In this document: positions 44,144-52,949 of the stretch, in pieces
How the letters are laid out: every line of letters begins with the position of its first letter
Position numbering within the stretch: the first letter of the stretch is position 1
Assembly: GCA_032027085.1 (NCBI GenBank)
Contig: JAVSMS010000001.1
Span: 4,565,730-4,629,729, forward strand
Origin: Pseudorhodoplanes sp.
GTDB taxonomy: Bacteria > Pseudomonadota > Alphaproteobacteria > Rhizobiales > Xanthobacteraceae
Length of the DNA stretch: 64,000 nucleotides
Direction of reading: 5' to 3'
Program-made: the position numbers and the translations under genes
The notes under the pieces: model-generated
Database searches by the model: none
Seen by the model: the letters and a program-made list of their open reading frames with translations, nothing else
Told to the model about the DNA's origin: nothing

Positions 44144-44363
44144 CGCAAAAAGTCCCTTCGGTGTCGCGAGGCGCATAAGCGCAGCCCGCAAATGGCATCA
44201 ATATCTAGCGGCCTGCCGCCGGGCGAACAATGCGCCGCGCCGCAGACCAGCCTTTCTTACAGAAGGACGCTTTCAAAAGGACGCCTTGGCCCACGATTTT
44301 GCAGCGCCGGCTGGAACAGCGGGTCGTTGATCGCGTTGACCAGAGCAACTTGAGGGGTCATCC

Positions 44364-44606
44364 ATGCCTGCATCATCCCGCCAAATGCTTCTGGTGTCCG
44401 AGCCCGATCCTTTGGGCGATGTCACCCTGGTGCCGCAACAATTGTCCGGGCATTCGGAAGCCGACCTTGCCCGCGCCATGGCCGACGCGCTCAACCGCGC
44501 CGAGCCGGAAACCCAGTCGGAGGCCTTGCGGCTGCTGCGGGCGATGTTCCCGGATTCGCCGCTGACGATGCGCGTGGCCGCGCTCGGCGCGCTGCTGCGC
44601 CACTGA
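44364..44606 (+). CDS. Small hypothetical protein, 80 aa
   Basis: ATG at 44364 with GAGGGG about 5 nt upstream. The C-terminal half (ALRLLRAMFPDSPLTMRVAALGALLR) is amphipathic helix; no known motif. It ends 3 bp before the convergent livF-like gene, and coding bias on the third codon position looks real. Function unknown. Confidence 0.65.
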   Translation: MPASSRQMLLVSEPDPLGDVTLVPQQLSGHSEADLARAMADALNRAEPETQSEALRLLRAMFPDSPLTMRVAALGALLRH

Positions 44607-44609
44607 TTC

Positions 44610-45314
44610 CTACATGCCCAGATAGGCTTTACGCACGCGATCGTCGTGGAGCAATTCCTCGCCCGAGCCGGACAGCGTGATGCGGCCGTTCTCCAGAACA
44701 TAGGCGCGGCTCGCCAGCTTCAGCGACACCGCGACATTCTGCTCCACCAATACGCAGGTCAGCCCGTCGCGATTGAGATCGCGGATCGTCTGCAGCACGT
44801 CCTGCACGAGCGCCGGGGCGAGGCCGAGCGAGGGCTCGTCGAACATGACGAGTTCGGGAGCCCCCATCAGGCAGCGGCCGATGGCCAGCATCTGCTGTTC
44901 GCCGCCCGACAATGTGCCGGCGGCCTGCCCCGCACGCTCGTGCAATCGCGGAAACATCGCGTAGATGCGCTCGCGATTCTTGTTGCGCGCCTCGCGCGCC
45001 CTCGGCAGCATCGCGCCCATGTCCAGGTTCTCCTGAACGCTCAGCGTCGGAAAGATCTGCCTTCCTTCCGCCACCTGGCCGATGCCGAGATTGCAGACCT
45101 TGTGGCTCGGCCAGTTCGCAATGTCGTTGCCGCGATAGAGAATTCTGCCGCGCGCCGACCGATACATGCCGCCGAGCGTGCGGATCAGCGAGGTCTTGCC
45201 CGCGCCGTTGGCTCCGACGATGGCGACGATCGAACCCTCAGCGACTTCAAGCGAGACGTCGTCCAGCGCCTGCGCATCGCCGTGGAAGACATCAAGGTTT
45301 TCGACGCGGAGCAT
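44610..45314 (-). CDS. HAAT-family ABC transporter ATPase (LivF-like)
   Basis: 234 aa. Walker A GANGAGKTS, LSGGEQQMLAIGRCLM and LVMFDEPSLGLAP match LivF. Last gene of a five-gene uptake operon; overlaps the LivG-like gene by 1 bp. The substrate is set by the binding protein and may be an amino, aromatic or other carboxylic acid. Confidence 0.9.
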   Translation of the reverse strand: MLRVENLDVFHGDAQALDDVSLEVAEGSIVAIVGANGAGKTSLIRTLGGMYRSARGRILYRGNDIANWPSHKVCNLGIGQVAEGRQIFPTLSVQENLDMGAMLPRAREARNKNRERIYAMFPRLHERAGQAAGTLSGGEQQMLAIGRCLMGAPELVMFDEPSLGLAPALVQDVLQTIRDLNRDGLTCVLVEQNVAVSLKLASRAYVLENGRITLSGSGEELLHDDRVRKAYLGM

Positions 45315-46042
45315 CAGTGAACGGCCTCCGCGCCGAGATAGGATTTGATGACCGCAGGATGACGCACGACATCGGCCGGTACGCCCTGCGCAATCGTGGC
45401 GCCGTGATGCAGAACCATCACGTGCGAGGCGAGCGCCATCACCGCCCGCATCACATGCTCGATCAGCAGGATAGTGACGCCGTGATTGTCCACCAGCCGC
45501 CGAAAGACCTCGACCATGCGGTCGGTTTCGGTGGGCCGCAACCCGGCCATGACTTCATCCAGCAGAAGCAGCTTTGGATCGGTGGCGATCGCACGCGCCA
45601 CTTCCAGCCGCTTGCGGTCCGGCAGCGTCAACGACGAGGCCATGTGATTGCGCTTCTCGTACAGGTCCAGCCGGTCGAGAATGAGATGGGCCCATTCGCG
45701 GGCGGCGCCGGGCGACGGGCGGCGCAACAGCGCGCCGACCATGACATTGTCCTCGACGGTCAGCCCCAGGAAAGGCCTCACAATCTGAAATGTGCGGCCG
45801 ATACCGCGCTGGCAGATCCGGTCGGCGGACAAGCCGTCGATGCGGCTGCCGTCGAAAGTGATGGAGCCCTCATCGCTCGCAAAAGCGCCGGCAATCATGT
45901 TGAACAGCGTGGTCTTGCCGGCACCGTTCGGTCCGATGACGGCATAGATTTCGCCCGGCTGGACCGCCAGACTCACGCGATCGACCGCCAGGAGGCCGCG
46001 GAACCGCTTGGTGACCGCATCGACCTTCAGCAGCGCGGTCAT
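45314..46042 (-). CDS. HAAT-family ABC transporter ATPase (LivG-like)
   Basis: 242 aa from ATG 46042, which overlaps the permease stop (ATGA); the frame is open to 46126. Walker A GPNGAGKTTLFN, the long LivG-type insertion with GIGRTFQIVRPF, and LLLLDEVMAGLRPTE. Confidence 0.9.
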   Translation of the reverse strand: MTALLKVDAVTKRFRGLLAVDRVSLAVQPGEIYAVIGPNGAGKTTLFNMIAGAFASDEGSITFDGSRIDGLSADRICQRGIGRTFQIVRPFLGLTVEDNVMVGALLRRPSPGAAREWAHLILDRLDLYEKRNHMASSLTLPDRKRLEVARAIATDPKLLLLDEVMAGLRPTETDRMVEVFRRLVDNHGVTILLIEHVMRAVMALASHVMVLHHGATIAQGVPADVVRHPAVIKSYLGAEAVH

Positions 46043-47043
46043 GGCTTGTCTCCCGACAAACCGAGCCTGCGGTACAGCCATGGCCAGACCCCGTCCGGCA
46101 ACAGCATCACGACCAGCAGCAGGCAAATTCCGTAAAAGACCTGCTTCGCGCCCGGAATATCGACGCCCAGCGAATACAAGATCGAATGCATGGTCTCGGA
46201 CAGGCCGGTCAGCAGGAATGCGCCGAGGATCGGTCCGAACAGGGTGCCGACACCGCCGATGATCGGCGCCAGGATCAATTCAATCGAACGGGAGATGTGA
46301 AACACCTGCTCCGGAAAGAGATTGTTGTAATAGAACGCGAAGAACACGCCCGCCAGCGACGTCAGGCCGGCGGAAAGAACGACAGCATACATCTTGTAGC
46401 GGAATGCGTTGATGCCGAGCGACCGCGCGGCCTCCTCATCCTCGCGAATGGCAAGCCAGAAATAGCCGATGCGGCTGCGCAACAAGGAACGGCAGATCAC
46501 GAAGGCCAGAACGGTCAGCGCCAGAATCAGGTAATAGAACATGATCGGCTTGCCGCGCAGATTCCACAGATCATTCTGCGTGTAGTTCGCGACGGGCAGG
46601 AAGAATCCGCTGGACCCGCCGACCCAACTGAAATGATCAAAGCCAACACGGGCAAATTCAGCAAACGCGATGGTCAGGATTGCGAAATAGACGCCGGCGA
46701 CACTGAAGCGGAAGGCCAGAAATCCGATGATCGCACCGCAGATCATCGCCACCGGCACCGCCACCAGAATTCCGATCCAGGGCGAGACGCCGTAATGGAC
46801 ATAGAGCGCCGCCGTTGTATAGGCGCCGAGGCCGACATAGAGCGCGTGCCCGAGCGACAACTGCCCGGCGAATCCCATCATGATGTTCCAGGCCTGACCG
46901 ACATAGGCGAAATAGAGGATGATGATCAGGATGGTGAGCAGATAGTCGTTGATGAGGAACGGCGCGGCCAGAAGCGCGGCGAACAGCAGGCCGAGCAGCA
47001 CCAGTCCGCGCAGCGACAGCTCCTGGGTCAGCCGGCCCATCAT
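46039..47043 (-). CDS. HAAT-family ABC transporter permease (LivM-like)
   Basis: 334 aa, about ten helices. NIMMGFAGQLSLGHALYVGLGAYT near residue 52 and the EAA-type loop AIREDEEAARSLGINAFRYK are typical of LivM. Starts ATGATG with the first ATG overlapping the LivH-like stop. Confidence 0.9.
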   Translation of the reverse strand: MMGRLTQELSLRGLVLLGLLFAALLAAPFLINDYLLTILIIILYFAYVGQAWNIMMGFAGQLSLGHALYVGLGAYTTAALYVHYGVSPWIGILVAVPVAMICGAIIGFLAFRFSVAGVYFAILTIAFAEFARVGFDHFSWVGGSSGFFLPVANYTQNDLWNLRGKPIMFYYLILALTVLAFVICRSLLRSRIGYFWLAIREDEEAARSLGINAFRYKMYAVVLSAGLTSLAGVFFAFYYNNLFPEQVFHISRSIELILAPIIGGVGTLFGPILGAFLLTGLSETMHSILYSLGVDIPGAKQVFYGICLLLVVMLLPDGVWPWLYRRLGLSGDKP

Positions 47044-47912
47044 GCCGCTTTCCTTCCCATGATGCCTTGCGGCCTGAACAGGAGCACCAGCACCAATATC
47101 CCGAAGGCAAACATGCTTTTGGCGGACGGCGTGAAGAACAATCCAGCCAGTGCTTCGGTCATGCCGATCAGGATCCCGCCCAGCAAGGCGCCGGGCATTG
47201 AGCCGAGCCCGCCGGTGATCACGATGACGAAGGCAAGGAGCGTGTAGGCCGGTCCGAGCGGCGGGGTCACGTCAATGATCAGCACGAGGATCGCCCCGGC
47301 GGCGCCCACGCAGGCCGCGCCAAGACCGAAGGTCAGCGCATAGAGGCGCTTGACATCAAGCCCGACGACCAGCGCGCCGATGTAATTGTCAGCGCAGGCG
47401 CGGATCGCCTGACCGAGAAAGCTGAAGCGGAAGAATGCGAATAAGGCCGCCGCCACCGTGATAGCGGCCAAGCCCGCATATACCTTGGTGGCGTCGACGA
47501 TCAGCGGACCGACCTGAAAGCTGTCAAACGAATAGGACGTCTGCACGTTACGGGCGTCCGGACCAAAAATGATCAGCAGCCCGTTGACCATGATGAGCGC
47601 AACCGCGACCAGCAATATGAACTGGCTATGCTCGGGCCGATTGATGAACGGGTTGATGAGTCCCGCCTGCATGACATAGCCGAGCGCGAACAGCACGGCC
47701 GCGATCGGCACCAGCATTACCAGTGGATCAAGATTGAAGGCGGAAAAAAGCATGATCGCGATATACATCGCGATTGTCATCATCTCGCCATGCGCGAAAT
47801 TGACAACCCTGATCACGCCGAAAATGACCGACAGGCCAAGCGCCATCAGTCCATAGACCAAGCCGGTCAGCAGGCCGCCGACGGCGACATTCAGGTAGAT
47901 TTCTGCGGGCAC
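47040..47912 (-). CDS. HAAT-family ABC transporter permease (LivH-like)
   Basis: 290 aa, about eight helices. GLVYGLMALGLSVIFGVIRVVNFAHGEM at the N-terminus and GLDVKRLYALTFGLGAACVGAAG match LivH. Lies 62 bp after the binding-protein gene. Confidence 0.9.
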   Translation of the reverse strand: MPAEIYLNVAVGGLLTGLVYGLMALGLSVIFGVIRVVNFAHGEMMTIAMYIAIMLFSAFNLDPLVMLVPIAAVLFALGYVMQAGLINPFINRPEHSQFILLVAVALIMVNGLLIIFGPDARNVQTSYSFDSFQVGPLIVDATKVYAGLAAITVAAALFAFFRFSFLGQAIRACADNYIGALVVGLDVKRLYALTFGLGAACVGAAGAILVLIIDVTPPLGPAYTLLAFVIVITGGLGSMPGALLGGILIGMTEALAGLFFTPSAKSMFAFGILVLVLLFRPQGIMGRKAA

Positions 47913-47974
47913 GGCCTTGTCCTGAAAGCAAAGGCTCCGGCCGCGTGCACGGCCGGAGCGTCTTCAGCGGAACG

Positions 47975-49228
47975 TCAGCGCTTGTTGTAGGGGGTCATCG
48001 GCAATTCAGGCTTTGCGATCGCCGCTACCTTGGGTGCAATCGTCGGCAGTTTGCCGCCGCGATTCTGAATTCCGGTGATCTCTAGTTTGTCGTTCTGGCC
48101 CTTCTCGTTGAACATGATGCCGGGACCGGTCGACACGTTCTCGGTGATGTTGGTCTTTCGGATCGCGTCGGCCAGCGCCTTCGGATCGGTCGAGCCTGCA
48201 CGCTTATAGGCGTCCGCCGCCACCATCAGGGCTTCGAACGTATAGACATGGTTGGTGTTCACGTTGACGCCGGGATGTGCCTTGGCGAGCGCCGCCTCGA
48301 GCATCTTGCTCACCTTCTTGTTTGGATCATACCACGGCACGAAGGTCATCGGGCCATCGGAGAGCTTGCCAAGCGTCTTCAGATACTGGTCCTCGTACCA
48401 GCCCGGGCCCATGCTCATGATTGCCATGGGCGACCAGCGCTGCTTGACCAGCTCGCGCGTAAGCAGGATCGCATCGTTGAGACGGCTGACGACGAGCAGC
48501 GCTTCAGCGCCGGTGGCTTTGGCCTTGGCAACTTCCACAGAGAGGTCGCGCGCGGCCGGATCGTAGGCGATGGTCTCGACGACCTTATAGGGCATATCGA
48601 ATTTCGGCATGACAGCGCCGATGCCCTTCTGCATGGCCGTGCCGAAGGTATCGTTTACATGCATGAACACGACTGACTTCGGCGCAGAGCCTGCGATTGC
48701 GAAGACTTCCTTCTGATTCTTAAAGGCGCCGCCGAGGATCATGCCCGCGGTATGGAAGTTGCGGAAGACGAACTTGTAGCCCTGCTCCGTAATCTGCGGG
48801 GCAGCGGCAATATTGATGACATAGGGAATGCCCTTCTGCTCCGCGACCTGGGCGATGGCCGTGCTCTGGCCGGAATCGAAGGCGCCGACCAGAAGCTGCG
48901 CGCCTCCATTGATCAGCTTTTCTGCCTGTGCACGCGCATTGTCGACGTTGGACTCGGTGTCGGCGTTCATGATCTGCAGCGACGGATAGCCGAGATCCTT
49001 GAGGATGCCGCCTGCGATTTCGACGCCGCGCTGGCAATCCTGGCCGATACCGGCCTGGTAGCCCGACCGCGGCAAAAGCACGCCGACTTTCAGGGCCGCG
49101 CCCTGCCCGCGCACGATGTTGAACGGTGCAGTGCCGGCCACAAAGCCCGTCGCGCCGAGACCGGCAGCGAAAGTGCGGCGGGTGACCTTGAAACCCGCAT
49201 GTCCGGATTTCGATGAATTAGAGCTCAT
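47975..49228 (-). CDS. HAAT-family substrate-binding protein (LivK-like), Tat-type signal
   Basis: 417 aa from ATG 49228, supported by GGGAGG six nt upstream. The N-terminus has TRRTFAAGLGATGFVAG, which looks like a twin-arginine signal, then the periplasmic-binding fold (LKVGVLLPRSGYQAGIGQDCQRGVEIA, VGAFDSGQSTAIAQVAEQKGIPYV). The ligand is unknown. A divergent MarR gene and a PaaG-like gene suggest an aromatic acid. Confidence 0.88.
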   Translation of the reverse strand: MSSNSSKSGHAGFKVTRRTFAAGLGATGFVAGTAPFNIVRGQGAALKVGVLLPRSGYQAGIGQDCQRGVEIAGGILKDLGYPSLQIMNADTESNVDNARAQAEKLINGGAQLLVGAFDSGQSTAIAQVAEQKGIPYVINIAAAPQITEQGYKFVFRNFHTAGMILGGAFKNQKEVFAIAGSAPKSVVFMHVNDTFGTAMQKGIGAVMPKFDMPYKVVETIAYDPAARDLSVEVAKAKATGAEALLVVSRLNDAILLTRELVKQRWSPMAIMSMGPGWYEDQYLKTLGKLSDGPMTFVPWYDPNKKVSKMLEAALAKAHPGVNVNTNHVYTFEALMVAADAYKRAGSTDPKALADAIRKTNITENVSTGPGIMFNEKGQNDKLEITGIQNRGGKLPTIAPKVAAIAKPELPMTPYNKR

Positions 49229-49402
49229 TAAATTCCTCCCTGGTCGCATTTACGGCTCTCAGCCGTCGTGGCGCTATTGTTCTTATTGTTCCAGCCCGGA
49301 TGCAATGGCTGTTTCTCTCCTGCGGCATCGACGCCGCCGGCATGGCAGCGCTTGAAAAATCCCGCACGCCGCTGCATCCCCTCTGGACGTCTCTTGCTGC
49401 TA

Positions 49403-49420
49403 ATTGTTGTATATAACAAT
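49403..49420. promoter_or_regulatory. Palindrome ATTGTT-N6-AACAAT, putative MarR operator
   Basis: ATTGTTGTATATAACAAT lies between the divergent binding-protein and MarR genes. A looser repeat, ACAAC-N6-GTTGT, follows at 49432-49447. Size and AT-rich symmetry fit a MarR-family site. The rest of the 274-bp gap shows nothing else. Confidence 0.55.
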
Positions 49421-49502
49421 AGATGTCGTCAACAACTATCTCGTTGTGTTAGGCTTGCCGGCCGAGGCGTTGCCGGCGCTTCGCTGTCTCCGGGAGAAAC
49501 CT

Positions 49503-50000
49503 GTGTCGGATCGAAAACCAGACCCTCGCCCGGCATCGGAGTCCCGAAAGGGGCCGCGCAAGGAAACGAAGGATATCAAAATGGGCCCGCTGGACGGGCA
49601 CCTCGGCTATTATATCCGCCGTGTTCAGGTCTGGGTTTTTCAGGATTTCATCCGCAGCCTGGCGCCGCTGGAAATCCGTCCCGCCCAGTATTCCGTGCTT
49701 ACGGTGATCGGCGCCAATCCGGGGCTGTCGCAATCCGATCTGGCTGACGCCTTGGCGATCGAACGCGCCAGGTTGGTGCATGTGCTGGACAAACTGGAAA
49801 AGCGCGGCTTCACCGAACGGCAGGCGTCGCCGCATGATCGCCGCTCACACGCCCTGCATCTTACGGCCGAGGGCCAGAAAGTGCTTAAACAGGCCAAGGC
49901 ACTGGCGGTGCGGCACGAGGCGAACCTGATGAAGACGCTGGGCGAGGAGAATTACAAGGCGATGCTCGGCATTTTTCGTCAGTTCGGTCAACGCGACTGA
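49503..50000 (+). CDS. MarR-family transcriptional regulator
   Basis: 165 aa from a GTG at 49503 with GGGAG 6 nt upstream; the frame is open from 49404, but that part overlaps the operator. Winged-helix core: YSVLTVIGANPGLSQSDLADALAIERARLVHVLDKLEKRGFTER followed by the DRRSHALHLTAEG wing. Probably controls the divergent transporter operon and the downstream PaaG-like gene. Confidence 0.88.
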   Translation: MSDRKPDPRPASESRKGPRKETKDIKMGPLDGHLGYYIRRVQVWVFQDFIRSLAPLEIRPAQYSVLTVIGANPGLSQSDLADALAIERARLVHVLDKLEKRGFTERQASPHDRRSHALHLTAEGQKVLKQAKALAVRHEANLMKTLGEENYKAMLGIFRQFGQRD

Positions 50001-50036
50001 GTCGAGACGGCGCCACTCCTATCCGGGAGCCACGCG

Positions 50037-50822
50037 ATGGACGAAATCCTTGTCGAGAAGCGGCCCGGCTTTCGGGTTCTCACTCTGAATCGGCCGGAGC
50101 GGCTGAATGCTTTTACCGAGACCATGCAGCAGGCGCTCAAGGCCGCCATTTCGGAAGCGGAAGCCGACGAGGATTGCCGGGCGCTGCTGTTGACCGGCTC
50201 AGGCCGCGCATTTTGCGCCGGACAGGACCTGAACGAGCGCGTCACTGCCACTGGCGACATCGTCGTACCGGGCGAGGCGCTGGAAAAATACTACAATCCA
50301 CTGGTCAAAAAGCTGCGCTCGCTTCCCTTTCCCGTCGTCGCGGCAGTGAACGGCATTGCAGCGGGCGCGGGCTGCAACGTGGCGCTCGCCTGCGACATCG
50401 TGCTGGCATCCCGCTCGGCAACTTTCACGCAGGTGTTCGCGCGGATTGGGTTGATCCCAGACGCCGGCGGGACGTGGATTTTGCCCCGTCTTGTCGGACA
50501 GGCGCGGGCACGCGGACTGGCGCTGCTGGCGGAGCCGCTGGCCGCGGAGAGAGCCGAGGCATGGGGACTGATCTGGAAGGCGGTCGAGGACGACGCGCTG
50601 ATGGCCGAGGCGGAAGCGCTCTGCGCCCATTTCGCGACGGCCCCGACCTATGGACTTGGTCTGATCAAGCAGGCGCTTGATGCATCGGAGGACAACGACT
50701 TATCCACTCAACTCGATCTCGAGCGCAAATTGCAGCGACAGGCCGGCTCGCATGAGGATTACAAGGAGGGCGTTCGCGCCTTCCTTGCCAAGAGAAAGCC
50801 TATCTTTTCCGGCAAACGATAG
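50037..50822 (+). CDS. paaG: Enoyl-CoA hydratase/isomerase, PaaG-like
   Basis: 261 aa crotonase. GRAFCAGQDLNER and GIAAGAGCNVALACDIVLAS form the oxyanion hole; FARIGLIPDAGGTWILPRLVG is close to PaaG, the ring-1,2-epoxyphenylacetyl-CoA isomerase. Assignment to phenylacetate catabolism is inferred from similarity; other paa genes are not in the window. Lies 36 bp after the MarR gene on the same strand. Confidence 0.8.
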   Translation: MDEILVEKRPGFRVLTLNRPERLNAFTETMQQALKAAISEAEADEDCRALLLTGSGRAFCAGQDLNERVTATGDIVVPGEALEKYYNPLVKKLRSLPFPVVAAVNGIAAGAGCNVALACDIVLASRSATFTQVFARIGLIPDAGGTWILPRLVGQARARGLALLAEPLAAERAEAWGLIWKAVEDDALMAEAEALCAHFATAPTYGLGLIKQALDASEDNDLSTQLDLERKLQRQAGSHEDYKEGVRAFLAKRKPIFSGKR

Positions 50823-50824
50823 CC

Positions 50825-51442
50825 TTAAACACCCAGCCCGCCCTTCTCCTCGATGAAGCGCGCGACCTCATCAACACCCTTGCCTTCGCGCATGTTGGCG
50901 AAGACGAATGGCCGCTGCCCGCGCATCTTTTTTGCGTCGCGGTCCATCACCTCAAGCGAGGCGCCGACATAAGGCGCAAGGTCGATCTTGTTGATGACGA
51001 GCAGATCCGAGCGCGTAATGCCCGGGCCGCCCTTGGACGGAATCTTGTCGCCGGCGGCGACGTCGATGACATAGATGGTGATGTCGGCGAGCTCCGGCGA
51101 AAAGGTCGCGGCGAGATTGTCGCCGCCGGATTCGATCAGCACGAGATCAAGGTCGGGAAATTTCTGCCGCATCTCGGCGACCGCGGCGAGATTGATCGAG
51201 GCATCTTCGCGAATGGCGGTGTGCGGGCAGCCGCCGGTCTCGACGCCAGCGATACGCTCGGCGGCGAGCGCACCTGAGCGCACCAGATATTCGGCGTCCC
51301 ACTTCGTATAAATGTCGTTGGTGATGGCGGCGATCTCGTATCTGTCCCGCAGCTTTTTGCAGAGTGCATCCATCAGCGCGGTCTTGCCCGAGCCGACCGG
51401 ACCGCCGACACCAACACGCAGGGGGCCGTGGGGATTTTTCAT
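50825..51442 (-). CDS. ureG: Urease accessory GTPase
   Basis: 205 aa. P-loop GPVGSGKT, the [15 protein letters not shown] metal-binding region with [16 protein letters not shown] (Cys-Pro-His), and [11 protein letters not shown]. Delivers nickel to the urease active site with UreE/F/D. Last gene of the operon, 2 bp after ureF and 2 bp from the convergent paaG stop. Confidence 0.96.
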   Translation of the reverse strand: MKNPHGPLRVGVGGPVGSGKTALMDALCKKLRDRYEIAAITNDIYTKWDAEYLVRSGALAAERIAGVETGGCPHTAIREDASINLAAVAEMRQKFPDLDLVLIESGGDNLAATFSPELADITIYVIDVAAGDKIPSKGGPGITRSDLLVINKIDLAPYVGASLEVMDRDAKKMRGQRPFVFANMREGKGVDEVARFIEEKGGLGV

Positions 51443-51444
51443 TC

Positions 51445-52260
51445 TCAGCTCCTGAACAATCGCGTGTATTGGGTCTCGTGCCGCATGCTGGCAAGATCGG
51501 CGCGGAAGGTGGCGCTGCCAAGATCGTCGAGCGTCGCTTCAAGTGCACGCTGAGCAGTCGCAGCGATCACCGGTTCAAGCGCCGCCAGCACACGCTGGCC
51601 GTCAGTCTGTCCGAGCGGGATCAGACGCACGCCGGCAGAAATCCAGTTCGCCGCGATGGCATGCAGGAATGCATGCAAAGCCGCATCCGCCGCGATGCCG
51701 TGCCCCGCGGACGCGACACCGACCGCGACGGGATAGGCCACCGGACCATCCCAGATGTCAGTCAATCGATCGAGAGCCTTACATGGCCAGGCCGCGCGCG
51801 TCGCCTCGAGAAAGGCGCGGCCCTGCGCGGTTGTTTCAAGATGCCGTTCCTTTGACGGCGCAAACGCGGCCGCGAGTTCGGCAATATCCCGCAACGTATC
51901 TTGATTGCCTGCTGCCGCCGCGCGATGCGCCTGCACAAGAAAGATCGCGTCGCAGAAGCCGCTGCCCGTCTCCATCATCACCGCCAGCCAGTCTTTCAAC
52001 GTTGCGGCGTCGCGGATGTCGCTGGCCTCCACCGCCCATTCGATGCCGCTCGAATACGAAAAGGCGCCGACCGGATACGAAGGCGAGAGCCAGGCCATCA
52101 GCCGGTAGAGGGCGGCGGAGCCAAAAGCACAATCGTCATGCCCGCGCTTGTCGCGGGCATCCACGTCCTTGGGTCCAGATTGTTGCATAGACATGGATGG
52201 CCGGGACAAGCCCGGCCATGACGGGTCGGATCGCTTCCGCACCCGCCCCTTCGCCAGCGG
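51445..52260 (-). CDS. ureF: Urease accessory protein UreF, start uncertain, palindromic repeat in its N-terminus
   Basis: The conserved UreF part starts at about 52116 ([27 protein letters not shown]) and runs to RLFRS. Upstream, the same frame stays open through a palindromic repeat (52138-52219) that would encode a segment such as SWPGLSRPS...[12 protein letters not shown]. Possible ATGs are 52260 (13 nt after the ureE stop, purine-rich upstream), 52194, 52188 and 52098. The last begins inside the conserved motif and would trim the N-terminus. The repeat therefore either encodes an N-terminal extension of about 54 residues or supplies a new start. UreF assists nickel loading. Confidence 0.85.
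   Translation of the reverse strand, partial: PLAKGRVRKRSDPSWPGLSRPSMSMQQSGPKDVDARDKRGHDDCAFGSAALYRLMAWLSPSYPVGAFSYSSGIEWAVEASDIRDAATLKDWLAVMMETGSGFCDAIFLVQAHRAAAAGNQDTLRDIAELAAAFAPSKERHLETTAQGRAFLEATRAAWPCKALDRLTDIWDGPVAYPVAVGVASAGHGIAADAALHAFLHAIAANWISAGVRLIPLGQTDGQRVLAALEPVIAATAQRALEATLDDLGSATFRADLASMRHETQYTRLFRS
52138..52219. repeat. Pair of palindromes within the ureF 5' region
   Basis: Two perfect stems: ATGCCCGCG-CTTGT-CGCGGGCAT (52138-52160), and ATGGCCGGG-ACAAG-CCCGGCCAT (52197-52219). Together they form a compound element of the REP type that I recognise from alphaproteobacterial genomes. It lies in frame with ureF. Confidence 0.75.
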
Positions 52261-52273
52261 CATGTTTTTCTTC

Positions 52274-52825
52274 TTACCGCTCATGCTTCTGGCCGTAGTG
52301 GTGGGAGTGGCCATGTCCTTGGTGATGGTCATTCGAATGACTATGGTCGTGATGGGCATGGCCGTGATGATCGTGACCGTGGCCGTGCGCATGCCCATGC
52401 GGCGCGCCGGTTGCCGGATCGAACGCAGCGTTGACCGGCGTCACCTGCGCACCGAGGCCGCGCAGCATCTCCTCCAGCACATGGTCGCGGCGGATACGGA
52501 TGCGCTCGCCCACGATCTGCACGTCGGTGTGGCGGTTGCCGAGATGCCAGGCCAGCCGCACGAAGTCGCGCGGCGAGGATGCTTTGATTTCGACGAGTTC
52601 CTCCGGCTGACCGCAGACCCGCACGATGGCGCCGTCCTCCAGCACAAGCCCATCGCCGTCGCGCAATGTCATAGGCTTGTCGAAATCGAGCAGGATCTTC
52701 GTGCCCTGCTCGCCGGTCAGCACAATGCGCCGCCGCTGGCGGTCGTCGGCGTCGAGGATGACGCGATCGACGGCGATGGAGTCGTTCCACTGGCCGGCGG
52801 ACACAATTGAGGAAACGCGGTGCAT
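52274..52825 (-). CDS. ureE: Urease accessory nickel chaperone
   Basis: 183 aa from ATG 52825 (the frame opens with TTG at 52831). N-terminal domain [28 protein letters not shown] and the C-terminal metal-binding domain [12 protein letters not shown] match UreE. The tail of about 45 residues is unusually His-rich, with more than fifteen His residues in [20 protein letters not shown]-type runs, for nickel binding or storage. Confidence 0.95.
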   Translation of the reverse strand: MHRVSSIVSAGQWNDSIAVDRVILDADDRQRRRIVLTGEQGTKILLDFDKPMTLRDGDGLVLEDGAIVRVCGQPEELVEIKASSPRDFVRLAWHLGNRHTDVQIVGERIRIRRDHVLEEMLRGLGAQVTPVNAAFDPATGAPHGHAHGHGHDHHGHAHHDHSHSNDHHQGHGHSHHYGQKHER

Positions 52826-52843
52826 AGCCAAACCTACACCGTC

Positions 52844-52873
52844 GTCCCGGTCGAGCGAAGCGAGCGCCGGGAC
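52844..52873. repeat. Palindrome in the ureC-ureE gap
   Basis: GTCCCGG (52844-52850) and CCGGGAC (52867-52873), with GAGCGAAGCGAGC-like inner symmetry. Lies upstream of ureE. Confidence 0.6.
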
Positions 52874-52918
52874 CCATAATCCCGGCCGTCACCGTAATGC
52901 GACACTGAGGTTATGGAC

Positions 52919-52934
52919 CCCCGCTTTCGCGGGG
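52919..52934. repeat. REP-like palindrome, copy 2, in the ureC-ureE gap
   Basis: CCCCGC-TTTC-GCGGGG followed by ACGACAG. Same core as the copy at 43462. It sits 16 bp past the ureC stop and could protect the upstream ureDABC mRNA or lower ureEFG expression. Confidence 0.65.
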
Positions 52935-52949
52935 ACGACAGTTGAGAGG

